Origin: Burkholderia sp. TSV86
GTDB taxonomy: Bacteria; Pseudomonadota; Gammaproteobacteria; Burkholderiales; Burkholderiaceae
Assembly: GCF_001522865.1 (NCBI RefSeq)
Contig: NZ_LOWB01000073.1
Coordinates: 1 to 64,000, forward strand
DNA: 64,000 bases
Reading direction: 5' to 3'
Both the position numbers and the translations under genes were made by a program. Below the pieces are notes generated by a model. The model was not told where the DNA came from. It was given only the letters and a program-made list of their open reading frames with translations, and searched no databases. Shown in pieces: positions 1 to 9,436 of the stretch. Each line of letters starts with the position of its first letter. Positions within the stretch are counted from its first letter, which is position 1.

Positions 1-1
1 A

Positions 2-76
2 GAAGGTCTGCGCTTCGCTATCCGTGAAGGCGGCCGTACCGTCGGCGCAGGCGTCGTCGCCAAGATCATCGAGTAA
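2..76 (+). CDS. tuf: Elongation factor Tu, C-terminal end (partial)
   Basis: Only the last 24 codons lie in the window. They read EGLRFAIREGGRTVGAGVV then AKIIE and a stop, which is the conserved end of EF-Tu domain 3. EF-Tu is the GTPase that delivers aminoacyl-tRNA to the ribosome. Its place directly before rpsJ is the usual end of the str cluster. A strong hairpin with a T-run follows, so tuf transcripts probably end before rpsJ. Confidence 0.95.
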   Translation, partial: EGLRFAIREGGRTVGAGVVAKIIE

Positions 77-117
77 GTTCGGCGGTCTTGCGTAGTTTGT
101 AGTAATATTCAGCGCCC

Positions 118-166
118 GGGGCCGGGCGCCTGCTCTCCGCGGATGCCCGGCCCCACGTTCTTTTTT
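118..166 (+). terminator. Terminator between tuf and rpsJ
   Basis: A perfect 10-bp stem (GGGGCCGGGC at 118-127 with GCCCGGCCCC at 145-154) is followed six bases later by six Ts at 161-166. This is a good intrinsic terminator and separates the str cluster from rpsJ. A second small inverted repeat (GGCGAT/ATCGCC, 172-188) lies between it and the rpsJ start. Confidence 0.8.
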
Positions 167-210
167 GATCCGGCGATGCAATATCGCCTCGCTCTTTTGA
201 AGGAATCGCC

Positions 211-522
211 ATGCAGCAGCAAAAAATCCGCATTCGTCTGAAGGCTTTCGACTATCGCCTGATCGATCAATCGGCAGCCGAGATCGTCGATACGGCGAAG
301 CGGACCGGCGCGATCGTTCGTGGCCCCGTGCCCCTGCCGACGCGTATTCAGCGCTTCGATATCCTCCGCTCGCCGCACGTGAACAAGACGTCGCGTGATC
401 AGCTCGAAATTCGCACCCACCAGCGCCTGATGGACATCGTCGATCCGACCGACAAGACGGTTGACGCGCTGATGAAGCTCGACCTGCCGGCAGGCGTCGA
501 CGTGGAAATCAAGCTGCAATAA
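211..522 (+). CDS. rpsJ: 30S ribosomal protein S10
   Basis: This 103-residue protein starts [19 protein letters not shown] and is full length for S10. S10 sits in the head of the small subunit. As NusE it also binds NusB in transcription antitermination complexes. An AAGGA ribosome site precedes the ATG. A terminator lies upstream and about 210 bases with a second promoter lie downstream, so rpsJ appears partly separated from the rest of the S10 cluster, unlike the continuous E. coli operon. Confidence 0.98.
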   Translation: MQQQKIRIRLKAFDYRLIDQSAAEIVDTAKRTGAIVRGPVPLPTRIQRFDILRSPHVNKTSRDQLEIRTHQRLMDIVDPTDKTVDALMKLDLPAGVDVEIKLQ

Positions 523-595
523 GGCGCGTGTAACGGCTCGCCACAAGGCTGTCGGCGTGATCTGCCCCCGTGGGTCGCGCTAAGTCTTTGATTGC

Positions 596-624
596 TTGCG
601 GAAAACGAAAGGCCTCGCTATAAT
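596..624 (+). promoter_or_regulatory. Promoter for the rplC-rpsQ cluster
   Basis: TTGCGG (596-601) and a perfect TATAAT (619-624) are separated by 17 bases, a good sigma-70 promoter. The TATAAT is exactly the loop of an imperfect inverted repeat (GCCTCGC 612-618, GCAAGGC 625-631, one mismatch). The start site should be near 631, giving a leader of about 100 bases to rplC. Confidence 0.75.
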
Positions 625-700
625 GCAAGGCTTTTCGCGTATTTGCGTAAAAAGCCGGTGCGGGTGATTCCGTCGCAAGCCCGGCGTTTTGTAAATTAGC

Positions 701-720
701 CCCGACCAATCGCAGTCGGG
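701..720 (+). promoter_or_regulatory. Hairpin in the rplC leader
   Basis: CCCGAC (701-706) and GTCGGG (715-720) form a perfect 6-bp stem ending just before the rplC ribosome site (GGAGAAAA, 724-731). A larger GCCGG/CCGGC pairing (about 654-685) lies upstream of it. Such a leader could carry ribosomal-protein feedback control, but that is inference only. Confidence 0.4.
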
Positions 721-733
721 AATGGAGAAAACG

Positions 734-1384
734 ATGAGCCTTGGACTCGTAGGTCGCAAGGTTGGCATGACCCGTATCTTCACGGCTGAAGGGGATTCGA
801 TTCCCGTCACCGTGCTCGACGTGTCGGACAACCGCGTGACGCAGATCAAGACTGTTGAAACCGACGGCTACACGGCCGTACAGGTTGCATTCGGCACGCG
901 CCGTGCGTCGCGTGTGACGAAGCCGTTGGCAGGTCATCTCGCCAAAGCCGGTGTCCAAGCCGGTGAAATCCTCAAGGAATTCCGCATCGAAGCCGACAAG
1001 GCTGCCGAGTTGTCGAACGGCGCCGTGATTGGTCCCGATCTCTTTGAAGTGGGTCAGAAGGTCGACGTGCAAGGCGTGTCGATCGGTAAGGGCTACGCGG
1101 GCACGATCAAGCGCTACAACTTCGGTTCCGGCCGTGCGTCGCACGGTAACTCGCGTTCGCACAACGTTCCGGGCTCGATCGGTATGGCGCAGGATCCGGG
1201 CCGCGTGTTCCCGGGCAAGCGCATGACGGGCCACATGGGTGACGAGACGGTGACGGTGCAGAACCTCGAAATCGCTCGTATCGATGCAGAGCGCAAGCTG
1301 CTGCTCGTCAAGGGTGCGGTGCCGGGCGCGAAGGGCGGCAAGGTGTTCGTGACGCCGGCCGTCAAGACGAAGGGGGCGAAATAA
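734..1384 (+). CDS. rplC: 50S ribosomal protein L3
   Basis: The 216-residue product begins [16 protein letters not shown], the classic L3 N-terminus. L3 binds 23S rRNA early in assembly and reaches toward the peptidyl-transferase centre. An in-frame ATG at 722 exists, but 734 is chosen because GGAGAAAACG lies directly before it and the protein then matches the family. The stop shares one base with the rplD start (TAATG), indicating translational coupling. Confidence 0.97.
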   Translation: MSLGLVGRKVGMTRIFTAEGDSIPVTVLDVSDNRVTQIKTVETDGYTAVQVAFGTRRASRVTKPLAGHLAKAGVQAGEILKEFRIEADKAAELSNGAVIGPDLFEVGQKVDVQGVSIGKGYAGTIKRYNFGSGRASHGNSRSHNVPGSIGMAQDPGRVFPGKRMTGHMGDETVTVQNLEIARIDAERKLLLVKGAVPGAKGGKVFVTPAVKTKGAK

Positions 1385-2004
1385 TGGAACTCAAGCTCCT
1401 GAATGCGAATGGTCAGGAAGGTGCGGCGGTCAATGCGTCGGACGTCGTGTTCGGCCGTGACTACAACGAAGCGCTGATCCACCAGATCGTCGTCGCTTAC
1501 CAGGCGAACGCTCGCCAGGGTAACCGCGCGCAGAAGGACCGCGAGCAGGTCAAGCACACGACCAAGAAGCCGTGGCGCCAGAAGGGTACGGGCCGCGCTC
1601 GTGCCGGTATGTCGTCGAGCCCGCTGTGGCGTGGCGGCGGCCGTATCTTCCCGAACTCGCCGGAAGAAAACTTCTCGCACAAGGTCAACAAGAAGATGCA
1701 TCGCGCAGGCCTCTGCTCGATCTTCTCGCAGCTGGCCCGCGAAGGTCGTCTGTCGGTCGTCGAGGATATCGTTCTCGAGGCGCCGAAGACCAAGCTGCTG
1801 GCTGACAAATTCAAGGCCATGGGTCTCGATTCCGTGCTGATCATTACCGACACGGTCGACGAAAACCTGTACCTCGCGTCGCGCAACCTGCCGAACGTGG
1901 CGGTTGTCGAGCCGCGCTACGCTGACCCGCTGTCGCTGATCTACTTCAAGAAAGTGTTGGTCACGAAGGCTGCGGTCGCCCAGATCGAGGAGTTGCTGTC
2001 ATGA
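1384..2004 (+). CDS. rplD: 50S ribosomal protein L4
   Basis: This 206-residue protein carries the L4 pattern of an extended basic loop (residues about 45-95, including [14 protein letters not shown]) that lines the exit tunnel. In E. coli L4 also represses the S10 operon by attenuation in its leader. Whether that holds here is unknown because the leader is organised differently. It overlaps rplW by 4 bases (ATGA). Confidence 0.97.
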
Positions 2005-2315
2005 GCGAGATTCGCAAGAACGATCATCGTTTGATGCAGGTCCTGCTCGCACCGGTGATTTCCGAAAAGGCGACGCTGGTTGCCGACAAGAACGAGCAAG
2101 TCGTGTTCGAAGTCGCGCCGGATGCCACGAAGCAGGAAGTGAAGGCGGCTGTCGAGCTGCTGTTCAAGGTTGAAGTTGATTCCGTCAACGTGCTGGTTCA
2201 GAAGGGCAAGCAAAAGCGCTTCGGCCGTTCGATGGGCCGCCGCAAGGACGTGAAGAAGGCATACGTGTGCCTGAAGCCCGGCCAGGAAATCAACTTTGAA
2301 GCGGAGGCCAAGTAA
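2001..2315 (+). CDS. rplW: 50S ribosomal protein L23
   Basis: The 104-residue product contains the L23 fold, with the RNA-binding stretch [20 protein letters not shown] at residues about 67-86. L23 sits at the tunnel exit and is the docking site for trigger factor and SRP. It begins inside the last codons of rplD and ends just before rplB, so the three genes are tightly coupled. Confidence 0.97.
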
Positions 2316-2317
2316 TC

Positions 2318-3145
2318 ATGGCAATCGTCAAAGTCAAGCCGACATCGCCGGGTCGCCGCGCGATGGTCAAGGTGGTCAACAAGGATCTGCACAAGGGCAA
2401 GCCGCATGCGGCGCTGCTCGACACGCAGAGCTCCAAGGCTGGCCGCAACAACAATGGCCGCATCACGACGCGTCACCAGGGCGGTGGTCACAAGCACCAC
2501 TACCGGGTGATCGATTTCCGTCGCACGAAGGATGGCATTCCGGCGAAGGTCGAGCGTCTCGAGTACGACCCGAACCGCAGCGCGAATATCGCGCTGGTGC
2601 TGTACGCAGACGGCGAGCGCCGCTACATCATCGCGCCGAAGGGCGTGACGGTGGGTCAGCAGCTCCTGTCGGGCTCGGAAGCGCCGATCCGTGTAGGTAA
2701 CACGCTGCCGATCCGCAACATTCCGGTCGGTACGACGATTCACTGCATCGAAATGCTGCCGGGCAAGGGCGCGCAAATGGCGCGTTCGGCCGGCACGTCG
2801 GCAATGCTGCTTGCACGCGAAGGCGTGTACGCGCAGGTTCGTCTGCGTTCGGGCGAAATCCGCCGCGTACACATCGAGTGCCGTGCAACGATCGGTGAAG
2901 TCGGTAACGAAGAGCACAGCCTGCGTCAAATCGGCAAGGCCGGTGCGAACCGCTGGCGCGGTATCCGCCCGACGGTGCGTGGCGTGGCCATGAACCCGAT
3001 CGACCACCCGCACGGTGGTGGTGAAGGCCGGACTGCTGCGGGCCGCGACCCGGTGAGCCCGTGGGGCACGCCGACGAAGGGCTTCCGTACGCGTCGCAAC
3101 AAGCGCACGACGACGATGATCGTCCAGCGCCGTCACAAGCGTTAA
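2318..3145 (+). CDS. rplB: 50S ribosomal protein L2
   Basis: At 275 residues this is a normal L2. The C-terminal half contains the conserved [19 protein letters not shown] motif around residues 222-240, whose histidine lies close to the peptidyl-transferase centre. L2 is needed for subunit association. It starts two bases after the rplW stop. Confidence 0.98.
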   Translation: MAIVKVKPTSPGRRAMVKVVNKDLHKGKPHAALLDTQSSKAGRNNNGRITTRHQGGGHKHHYRVIDFRRTKDGIPAKVERLEYDPNRSANIALVLYADGERRYIIAPKGVTVGQQLLSGSEAPIRVGNTLPIRNIPVGTTIHCIEMLPGKGAQMARSAGTSAMLLAREGVYAQVRLRSGEIRRVHIECRATIGEVGNEEHSLRQIGKAGANRWRGIRPTVRGVAMNPIDHPHGGGEGRTAAGRDPVSPWGTPTKGFRTRRNKRTTTMIVQRRHKR

Positions 3146-3155
3146 GGAGTAGGCA

Positions 3156-3431
3156 ATGGCACGTTCTGTTAAAAAAGGTCCGTTCTGCGACGCCCATTTG
3201 CTGAAGAAAGTTGAGGCGGCTGCAGCTTCGCGCGACAAGAAGCCGATCAAGACCTGGTCGCGTCGCTCGACGATCCTCCCGGATTTCATCGGCCTGACGA
3301 TCGCCGTTCACAACGGCCGTCAACACGTTCCGGTGTACATCTCGGAAAACATGGTCGGCCACAAGCTTGGCGAGTTCGCACTGACCCGTACGTTCAAGGG
3401 TCACGCGGCCGACAAGAAGGCCAAGAAATAA
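3156..3431 (+). CDS. rpsS: 30S ribosomal protein S19
   Basis: The 91-residue product begins [20 protein letters not shown] and carries the [20 protein letters not shown] signature. S19 forms a complex with S13 in the head of the 30S subunit, near the A-site tRNA. A GGAG ribosome site lies in the 10-base gap after rplB. Confidence 0.98.
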
Positions 3432-3443
3432 GGGGCAATCAAG

Positions 3444-3773
3444 ATGGAAGTGAAAGCAATTCATCGCGGTGCCCGCATCTCGGCGCAGAAAACGCGCCTT
3501 GTGGCTGACCAGATCCGCGGTTTGCCGGTCGACAAGGCGCTGAACGTTCTGACGTTCTCGCCGAAGAAGGCGGCAGGCATCGTGAAGAAGGTCGTGCTGT
3601 CGGCGATCGCGAATGCGGAGCACAACGAAGGCGCCGATATCGACGAGCTCAAGATCAAGAGCATCTACGTCGACAAGGCTGCATCGCTCAAGCGATTCAC
3701 CGCGCGCGCGAAAGGCCGCGGCAACCGCATTGAGAAGCAATCCTGTCACATCACTGTGACGGTCGGGAATTAA
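3444..3773 (+). CDS. rplV: 50S ribosomal protein L22
   Basis: This 109-residue L22 has the conserved [12 protein letters not shown]-terminal helix and the C-terminal beta-hairpin arm ([20 protein letters not shown]) that narrows the exit tunnel and is a known site of macrolide resistance changes. It lies 12 bases after rpsS and 11 before rpsC. Confidence 0.98.
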
Positions 3774-3784
3774 GGGGTCATACG

Positions 3785-4585
3785 ATGGGACAGAAAATTC
3801 ATCCGACTGGCTTCCGTTTGGCCGTCAGCCGCAATTGGGCGTCGCGTTGGTACGCGAACAACAACAATTTCGCGGCGATGTTGCAGGAAGACATCGGTGT
3901 TCGTGAATACCTGAAAAAGAAGCTGAAGAACGCTTCGGTCGGCCGTGTCGTCATCGAGCGTCCGGCGAAGAACGCGCGCATCACGATTTTCAGTTCGCGT
4001 CCGGGCGTCGTCATCGGCAAGAAGGGTGAGGATATCGAACTGTTGAAGACGGAACTGCAGCGCCGCATGGGCGTGCCGGTTCACGTCAACATCGAAGAGA
4101 TCCGCAAGCCGGAAACCGATGCGCAGCTTATCGCCGATTCGATCACGCAGCAGCTTGAGCGCCGGATCATGTTCCGTCGCGCGATGAAGCGTGCGATGCA
4201 GAACGCGATGCGTCTGGGTGCCCAGGGCATCAAGATCATGAGCGCCGGCCGTCTGAACGGTATCGAAATCGCACGTACCGAGTGGTATCGCGAAGGCCGC
4301 GTGCCGCTGCATACGCTGCGCGCCGATATCGATTACGCGACGTCGGAAGCGAAGACGACTTACGGGATCATCGGCGTCAAGGTATGGGTGTACAAGGGCG
4401 ACACGCTCGGCCGCAACGATGCACCGGTGGTCGAGGAAGTGACCGAAGACAAGCGTCCGCGTCGCAACGCGCGCCCGGGCGATCGTCGTCCGCGCCGTGA
4501 CGGCGAAGGCGGCGCTCCGGGCGCCCGCCGTGGCGGCCCGCGCCGTGGCGCCGGCAAGCCGGAAGACGGCAAGACTGGAGAATAA
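3785..4585 (+). CDS. rpsC: 30S ribosomal protein S3
   Basis: The 266-residue product starts [20 protein letters not shown]. It contains the KH domain with [11 protein letters not shown] (about residues 75-85) and the S3 C-terminal domain. The tail from residue about 225 is a low-complexity Arg/Gly/Pro-rich extension, making it longer than E. coli S3 (233 residues). S3 lines the mRNA entry channel and helps unwind mRNA. The tail is probably disordered. Confidence 0.97.
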
Positions 4586-4587
4586 CG

Positions 4588-5004
4588 ATGCTGCAACCGA
4601 AACGCAGGAAGTATCGCAAAGAGCAGAAGGGGCGTAACACCGGCAAGGCGACGCGCGGCAACGCGGTGTCGTTCGGTGAATTCGGCCTGAAGGCGATCGG
4701 TCGCGGCCGTTTGACCGCGCGTCAAATTGAAGCGGCGCGTCGTGCGATGACGCGTCACATCAAGCGTGGCGGCCGCATCTGGATTCGCATTTTCCCGGAC
4801 AAGCCGATTTCGCAGAAGCCGGCCGAAGTACGGATGGGTAACGGTAAGGGTAACCCGGAGTACTACGTCGCCGAGATTCAGCCGGGCAAGATGCTGTATG
4901 AAATGGACGGCGTATCCGAAGAACTGGCACGCGAAGCGTTCCGTCTGGCTGCAGCGAAGCTGCCGCTGAAGACGACGTTCATCGTGCGTCAGCTCGGCGC
5001 CTAA
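4588..5004 (+). CDS. rplP: 50S ribosomal protein L16
   Basis: At 138 residues with [17 protein letters not shown] at its start and [20 protein letters not shown] in the centre, this is a standard L16. It organises the A-site region of the 50S subunit and contacts the elbow of A-site tRNA. It begins two bases after rpsC, at the end of the S10-type cluster. Confidence 0.98.
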   Translation: MLQPKRRKYRKEQKGRNTGKATRGNAVSFGEFGLKAIGRGRLTARQIEAARRAMTRHIKRGGRIWIRIFPDKPISQKPAEVRMGNGKGNPEYYVAEIQPGKMLYEMDGVSEELAREAFRLAAAKLPLKTTFIVRQLGA

Positions 5005-5013
5005 GGAGAAAAC

Positions 5014-5208
5014 ATGAAGGCTTCCGAACTTCTCCAGAAAGACCAGGCCGCGCTCAACAAAGAGCTGGCGGACCTGCTGAAGGCGCAATTCGGCCTGCGC
5101 ATGCAACTCGCGACCCAGCAGCTCACGAACACGAGCCAGCTGAAGAAGGTTCGTCGCGACATCGCACGTGTGCGGACCGTCCTGACTCAGAAGGCGAACC
5201 AGAAATGA
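5014..5208 (+). CDS. rpmC: 50S ribosomal protein L29
   Basis: This 64-residue helical protein starts [20 protein letters not shown] and has the L29 pattern ([20 protein letters not shown]). L29 sits near the tunnel exit beside L23. AAGGAGAAAAC gives a strong ribosome site. Its end overlaps rpsQ by 4 bases (ATGA). Confidence 0.97.
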   Translation: MKASELLQKDQAALNKELADLLKAQFGLRMQLATQQLTNTSQLKKVRRDIARVRTVLTQKANQK

Positions 5209-5477
5209 ACGATAGCGTGAAAACCTCGCTGAAGCGGACGCTCGTCGGTAAGGTCGTCAGCAACAAGATGGACAAGACCGTCACCGTGCTGGTCGAGCAC
5301 CGCGTGAAGCACCCGATCTACGGCAAGTATGTCGTGCGCTCGAAGAAGTACCACGCGCATGATGAAGCGAACACCTATAACGAAGGTGATCTCGTCGAAA
5401 TCCAGGAAACCCGTCCTGTTTCGAAGACGAAAGCCTGGACGGTGGCGCGCCTTGTCGAGGCAGCCCGCGTGATCTAA
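5205..5477 (+). CDS. rpsQ: 30S ribosomal protein S17
   Basis: The 90-residue protein has the S17 OB-fold with [20 protein letters not shown] and the [10 protein letters not shown]-terminal motif. S17 is a primary 16S rRNA binder in the body of the 30S subunit. It is the last gene before a 306-base gap holding a terminator-like hairpin and a new promoter, so it probably ends the S10 transcript. Confidence 0.97.
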   Translation: MNDSVKTSLKRTLVGKVVSNKMDKTVTVLVEHRVKHPIYGKYVVRSKKYHAHDEANTYNEGDLVEIQETRPVSKTKAWTVARLVEAARVI

Positions 5478-5535
5478 GCGGACAGGCCGTAACGGGCACT
5501 TCGACGAGAAGTGCTTGAAATCGCAAAGTTTTTGC

Positions 5536-5563
5536 TTGCGTGACCGGGATTATTTGTTATAAT
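5536..5563 (+). promoter_or_regulatory. Promoter for the spc cluster (rplN onward)
   Basis: TTGCGT (5536-5541) and TATAAT (5558-5563) are 16 bases apart. Most of the -10 lies in the right arm of a perfect 10-bp inverted repeat (CCGGGATTAT 5544-5553, ATAATCCCGG 5559-5568, 5-base loop). Transcription should begin near 5570, just after the palindrome. Confidence 0.75.
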
Positions 5564-5580
5564 CCCGGTCTTCCCTCTTG
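5544..5580 (+). terminator. Probable terminator of the S10 cluster, overlapping the spc promoter
   Basis: The perfect 10-bp stem with TTGTT loop (5544-5568) is followed by a pyrimidine-rich TCTTCCCTCTT tract. For RNA polymerase arriving from rpsQ this could terminate or pause. The T-run is interrupted, so strength is uncertain. Confidence 0.45.
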
Positions 5581-5783
5581 TGGGAGACCCGTCGCGGGCG
5601 AGGTTACTGGTGGGGGAAGCGGACTGGCGTCCTGCCTGCTCCGAAAGAATCACCGAATTTGCGATGGCGGGTTTCGTTTGCCGTCGCTGCTGTTCCAACC
5701 CAAGCAGCCGATTGGCTGACGGGACCAAGACTGACCGTATGCGCCATGGTGGTGCATCCGGATTAAGTTGGGAAAGACAAACC

Positions 5784-6152
5784 ATGATCCAGACCGAAAC
5801 TCGGCTTGAAGTGGCCGACAACACGGGTGCGCGTGAAGTCATGTGCATCAAGGTGCTCGGCGGCTCGAAGCGTCGTTATGCCAGCATTGGCGACATCATC
5901 AAGGTGAGCGTCAAAGAGGCAACGCCGCGCGGGCGTGTGAAGAAAGGCGAAATCTACAACGCCGTGGTGGTCCGCACCGCCAAGGGCGTGCGTCGTCAAG
6001 ACGGCTCGCTGATCAAGTTCGACGGCAACGCCGCTGTGCTTTTGAATAACAAGCTCGAGCCGATCGGCACCCGTATCTTCGGGCCCGTCACGCGTGAGCT
6101 GCGTAGCGAACGATTCATGAAGATCGTGTCGCTGGCGCCGGAAGTGCTGTAA
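5784..6152 (+). CDS. rplN: 50S ribosomal protein L14
   Basis: Starting at the ATG at 5784 gives a 122-residue L14 ([20 protein letters not shown]), the usual family length. An upstream in-frame ATG at 5580 would add 68 residues with no family match and is rejected. L14 lies at the subunit interface, forms bridge B8 and is the target of the silencing factor RsfS. It opens the spc cluster. Confidence 0.97.
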   Translation: MIQTETRLEVADNTGAREVMCIKVLGGSKRRYASIGDIIKVSVKEATPRGRVKKGEIYNAVVVRTAKGVRRQDGSLIKFDGNAAVLLNNKLEPIGTRIFGPVTRELRSERFMKIVSLAPEVL

Positions 6153-6161
6153 GGAGTCGCG

Positions 6162-6470
6162 ATGAACAAGGTTCGCAAGGGTGACGAAGTTATCGTCATC
6201 ACCGGCAAGGATAAGGGCAAACGCGGCGTCGTGCTGGCAGTCGGCGCCGAGCATGTGACGGTCGAGGGTGTCAATCTCGTCAAGAAGCATGTGAAGCCGA
6301 ACCCGATGAAGGGTACGACGGGCGGCGTGGAAGCGAAGACGATGCCGCTGCATATCTCGAACGTCGCACTGGTCGACGCGAATGGCAAGGCTTCGCGTGT
6401 TGGCATCAAGGTCGAGGACGGCAAGAAGGTCCGTTTCCTGAAGACGACCGGTGCCGTGCTGAGCGCCTGA
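6162..6470 (+). CDS. rplX: 50S ribosomal protein L24
   Basis: This 102-residue L24 contains the KOW motif ([20 protein letters not shown], residues about 6-25). L24 is one of the two assembly initiators of the 50S subunit. AAGGAG precedes the start, 9 bases after rplN. Confidence 0.98.
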   Translation: MNKVRKGDEVIVITGKDKGKRGVVLAVGAEHVTVEGVNLVKKHVKPNPMKGTTGGVEAKTMPLHISNVALVDANGKASRVGIKVEDGKKVRFLKTTGAVLSA

Positions 6471-6487
6471 CGCTGCGGAGTAGAAAA

Positions 6488-7027
6488 ATGGCACGTTTTC
6501 AAGAGTTTTACAAAGAGAAGGTTGTTCCCGGCCTGATCGAGAAGTTCGGCTACAAGTCGGTCATGGAAGTGCCGCGCATCACCAAGATCACCCTGAACAT
6601 GGGTCTTGGCGAAGCGGTTGCCGACAAGAAGGTCATCGAGAATGCCGTTGGCGATCTGACGAAGATCGCGGGCCAGAAGCCGGTCGTGACGAAGGCTCGT
6701 AAGGCAATCGCCGGTTTCAAGATCCGCCAGGGCTATCCGATCGGCGCGATGGTGACGCTGCGCGGCCGCGCGATGTACGAATTCCTGGACCGTTTCGTGA
6801 CGGTCGCACTGCCTCGCGTGCGCGATTTTCGCGGCGTGTCGGGCCGTGCTTTCGATGGCCGCGGCAACTACAACATCGGTGTGAAAGAGCAGATCATTTT
6901 CCCCGAAATCGATTACGACAAGATCGACGCGCTGCGTGGGCTGAACATCAGCATCACGACGACCGCGAAGACCGACGAAGAAGCGAAGGCTCTGCTCGCC
7001 AGCTTCAAGTTCCCGTTCAGAAACTGA
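6488..7027 (+). CDS. rplE: 50S ribosomal protein L5
   Basis: The 179-residue protein starts [20 protein letters not shown] and has the L5 core ([21 protein letters not shown]-like [17 protein letters not shown]). L5 binds 5S rRNA and contacts P-site tRNA. In E. coli S8 represses the operon by binding near the L5 start; I did not verify such a site here. Confidence 0.98.
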   Translation: MARFQEFYKEKVVPGLIEKFGYKSVMEVPRITKITLNMGLGEAVADKKVIENAVGDLTKIAGQKPVVTKARKAIAGFKIRQGYPIGAMVTLRGRAMYEFLDRFVTVALPRVRDFRGVSGRAFDGRGNYNIGVKEQIIFPEIDYDKIDALRGLNISITTTAKTDEEAKALLASFKFPFRN

Positions 7028-7034
7028 GGTTACC

Positions 7035-7340
7035 GTGGCTAAACTGGCACTGATCGAACGTGAAAAGAAGCGCGCTCGTCTGGCGCAAAAGTATGCGCCG
7101 AAGCGCGCGGCACTGAAAGCGATCATCGACGACGCGAGCAAGTCCGAGGAAGAGCGCTATGCCGCTCGTCTGGAACTGCAGCAACTGCCGCGCAATGCAA
7201 ACCCGACCCGCAAGCGCAATCGCTGCGCGATTACGGGCCGTCCGCGTGGCACGTTCCGCAAATTCGGCCTCGCGCGTAACAAGATTCGTGAAATCGCGTT
7301 CCGTGGCGAGATTCCTGGCCTGACCAAGGCGAGCTGGTAA
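7035..7340 (+). CDS. rpsN: 30S ribosomal protein S14 (zinc-free form)
   Basis: The 101-residue product is the long, zinc-independent S14: it lacks the CxxC pairs of the short form and ends [20 protein letters not shown] followed by GLTKASW. The start is GTG at 7035, giving [15 protein letters not shown]14 sits in the 30S head and is a late assembly protein. Confidence 0.97.
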   Translation: MAKLALIEREKKRARLAQKYAPKRAALKAIIDDASKSEEERYAARLELQQLPRNANPTRKRNRCAITGRPRGTFRKFGLARNKIREIAFRGEIPGLTKASW

Positions 7341-7354
7341 TAGGAGAAACGTAA

Positions 7355-7750
7355 ATGAGCATGAGTGATCCTATCGCCGATATGCTGACTCGCATCCGCA
7401 ACGCGCAGATGGTCGAGAAGGTTTCGGTGTCGATGCCCTCGTCGAAGGTCAAGGTTGCGATCGCGCAGGTCCTGAAGGACGAAGGTTATATCGACGACTT
7501 CGCCGTGAAGGCGGATGGCGCGAAGGCAGAACTGAACATCGCGCTGAAGTATTACGCGGGCCGTCCGGTGATCGAGCGCCTCGAGCGCGTGTCGAAGCCG
7601 GGTCTGCGCGTGTACCGCGGCCGCAACGAGATTCCGCAGGTCATGAACGGCCTCGGCGTGGCTATCGTGTCGACGCCGAAGGGCGTGATGACCGACCGCA
7701 AGGCACGTGCTACGGGCGTCGGCGGCGAAGTCATCTGCTACGTCGCTTAA
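7355..7750 (+). CDS. rpsH: 30S ribosomal protein S8
   Basis: This 131-residue S8 starts [20 protein letters not shown] and has the [20 protein letters not shown] segment. S8 is a central-domain primary binder and the known translational repressor of spc genes in E. coli. AGGAG lies 8 bases before the ATG. Confidence 0.98.
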   Translation: MSMSDPIADMLTRIRNAQMVEKVSVSMPSSKVKVAIAQVLKDEGYIDDFAVKADGAKAELNIALKYYAGRPVIERLERVSKPGLRVYRGRNEIPQVMNGLGVAIVSTPKGVMTDRKARATGVGGEVICYVA

Positions 7751-7768
7751 CCGAAAGGAGAGAGGAAT

Positions 7769-8299
7769 ATGTCTCGAGTAGGTAAGAGCCCGATCGCGCT
7801 CAACGGCGCGGAAGTGAAAATCAGCGACGACCTCGTCACCGTGAAGGGGCCGCTCGGCACGATTTCGCAGCGCCTGAGCAAGCTGGTTAAGGTCGTCGTC
7901 GACGGCGGTTTTCTGAAGATCGAACCGGTCGACGAAAGCCGCGAGGCGAATGCAATGTCGGGCACGATGCGCGCGATTATCGCGAACATGGTGCACGGCG
8001 TAACGAAGGGTTTCGAGCGCAAGCTGGCGCTCGTCGGCGTCGGTTATCGTGCGCAAGCGCAGGGCGACAAGCTGAACCTGTCGCTGGGTTTCTCGCATCC
8101 GGTGGTGCACCAGATGCCGGAAGGCGTGAAGGCTGAAACCCCGACGCAAACCGAAATCGTGATCAAGGGGATCGACAAGCAGAAAGTCGGCCAAGTGGCT
8201 GCGGAAGTTCGCGGCTACCGTCCGCCCGAGCCGTACAAGGGCAAGGGCGTGCGCTATGCCGACGAGGTTGTGATCCTCAAAGAAACGAAGAAGAAGTAA
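7769..8299 (+). CDS. rplF: 50S ribosomal protein L6
   Basis: At 176 residues with [20 protein letters not shown] at the start and [20 protein letters not shown] at the end, this is a complete L6. L6 lies at the base of the L7/L12 stalk beside the sarcin-ricin loop. GAAAGGAGAGAGG supplies a very strong ribosome site. Confidence 0.98.
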   Translation: MSRVGKSPIALNGAEVKISDDLVTVKGPLGTISQRLSKLVKVVVDGGFLKIEPVDESREANAMSGTMRAIIANMVHGVTKGFERKLALVGVGYRAQAQGDKLNLSLGFSHPVVHQMPEGVKAETPTQTEIVIKGIDKQKVGQVAAEVRGYRPPEPYKGKGVRYADEVVILKETKKK

Positions 8300-8311
8300 G
8301 GGTGCGCAATC

Positions 8312-8677
8312 ATGGATAAGACTCAATCTCGCCTGCGCCGCGCTCGCCAGACGCGTATCAAGATCGCCGAGTTGCAGGTCGCGCGTCTCGCCGTGCATCG
8401 CACGAATACGCACATCTACGCTCAAGTGTTCTCGCCGTGCGGCACCAAGGTGCTCGCAAGCGCGTCGACGCTGGAAGCTGAAGTGCGCGCAGAGCTTGCG
8501 GACAAGTCGGGCAAGGGTGGCAACGTCGCCGCCGCGACGCTCATCGGCAAGCGTATCGCCGAAAAGGCCAAGGCCGCCGGCATCGAATCCGTCGCCTTCG
8601 ACCGCTCGGGCTTCCGCTACCACGGCCGCGTGAAGGCGCTGGCTGAGGCAGCTCGCGAAGCTGGGCTCAAGTTCTAA
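8312..8677 (+). CDS. rplR: 50S ribosomal protein L18
   Basis: The 121-residue product shows the L18 pattern ([20 protein letters not shown], then [20 protein letters not shown]). L18 binds 5S rRNA together with L5 and L25. It lies 12 bases after rplF. Confidence 0.98.
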   Translation: MDKTQSRLRRARQTRIKIAELQVARLAVHRTNTHIYAQVFSPCGTKVLASASTLEAEVRAELADKSGKGGNVAAATLIGKRIAEKAKAAGIESVAFDRSGFRYHGRVKALAEAAREAGLKF

Positions 8678-8691
8678 GGAAGGAATTCGTC

Positions 8692-9210
8692 ATGGCAAAG
8701 ATGCAAGCGAAAGTTCAGGCTGACGAGCGCGACGACGGCCTTCGCGAAAAAATGATTTCGGTCAATCGCGTGACCAAGGTCGTGAAGGGTGGCCGGATTC
8801 TCGGCTTCGCTGCGCTGACCGTGGTTGGCGATGGTGACGGCCGCGTCGGCATGGGCAAGGGCAAGGCGAAGGAAGTGCCGGTCGCTGTCCAGAAGGCGAT
8901 GGAGCAGGCTCGCCGCAACATGTTCAAGGTGCCGCTGAAGAACGGCACGCTGCAACATGAAGTGCACGGCAAGCACGGCGCGTCGACGGTCCTCCTCGCT
9001 CCGGCGAAGGACGGTACCGGCGTGATCGCCGGTGGCCCGATGCGCGCGGTATTTGACGTGATGGGCGTGCAAAACGTCGTCGCGAAGAGCCACGGCTCGA
9101 CGAATCCGTACAACCTCGTTCGTGCGACGCTGGACGGCCTGCGCAAGCAGTCGACCCCGGCTGACATCGCGGCGAAGCGCGGCAAGTCCGTCGAAGAAAT
9201 TTTGGGCTAA
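8692..9210 (+). CDS. rpsE: 30S ribosomal protein S5
   Basis: This 172-residue S5 has the N-terminal dsRNA-binding domain with [20 protein letters not shown] and the C-terminal domain with [18 protein letters not shown]5 sits at the mRNA entry channel and affects decoding accuracy. Changes in its loop near residues 20-30 are a known route to spectinomycin resistance. Confidence 0.98.
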   Translation: MAKMQAKVQADERDDGLREKMISVNRVTKVVKGGRILGFAALTVVGDGDGRVGMGKGKAKEVPVAVQKAMEQARRNMFKVPLKNGTLQHEVHGKHGASTVLLAPAKDGTGVIAGGPMRAVFDVMGVQNVVAKSHGSTNPYNLVRATLDGLRKQSTPADIAAKRGKSVEEILG

Positions 9211-9225
9211 GCCCAGGTGGTCACC

Positions 9226-9408
9226 ATGTCTGAAAAAACTGTCAAGGTTCAGCTCGTCAAGAGCCTGATCGGGACTCGCGAATCGCACCGTGCGACCGTG
9301 CGCGGTCTCGGTCTGCGCCGTCTCAACTCGGTCAGCGAGCTGCAGGATACGCCGGCGGTGCGCGGGATGATCAACAAGGTCTCGTACCTCGTGAAGGTCA
9401 TCGGTTAA
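9226..9408 (+). CDS. rpmD: 50S ribosomal protein L30
   Basis: Starting at ATG 9226 gives a 60-residue L30 ([20 protein letters not shown]), matching the family. An in-frame GTG at 9217 would add three residues (MVT), and CAGGTGG just ahead serves better as a ribosome site for 9226. L30 is a small peripheral 50S protein found in many but not all bacteria. Confidence 0.95.
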
Positions 9409-9436
9409 GCGGCCGACTACGGATCAAGGAGTTGAT

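Larger units (their letters stand above)
5478..5783 (+). other. 306-base gap and long leader before rplN
   Basis: This gap holds a perfect 7-bp hairpin (GCACTTC 5496-5502, GAAGTGC 5508-5514), then the palindrome and promoter at 5536-5568, then about 215 bases of probable 5' leader before rplN. The leader stays open in the rplN frame from an ATG at 5580, but its translation looks non-protein-like and lies outside the conserved L14 family. I read it as untranslated RNA, possibly a site of spc feedback control. Confidence 0.6.

Noticed and set aside
77..210. A sigma-70 promoter for rpsJ (TTGCGT at 88-93, TAATAT at 103-108)
   Set aside because: The spacing is only 9 bases, and the candidate lies upstream of the tuf terminator.
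5580..5783. 68-codon in-frame extension of rplN
   Set aside because: L14 has a constant 122-residue length, the extension lies in the predicted untranslated leader, and no ribosome site precedes the ATG at 5580.
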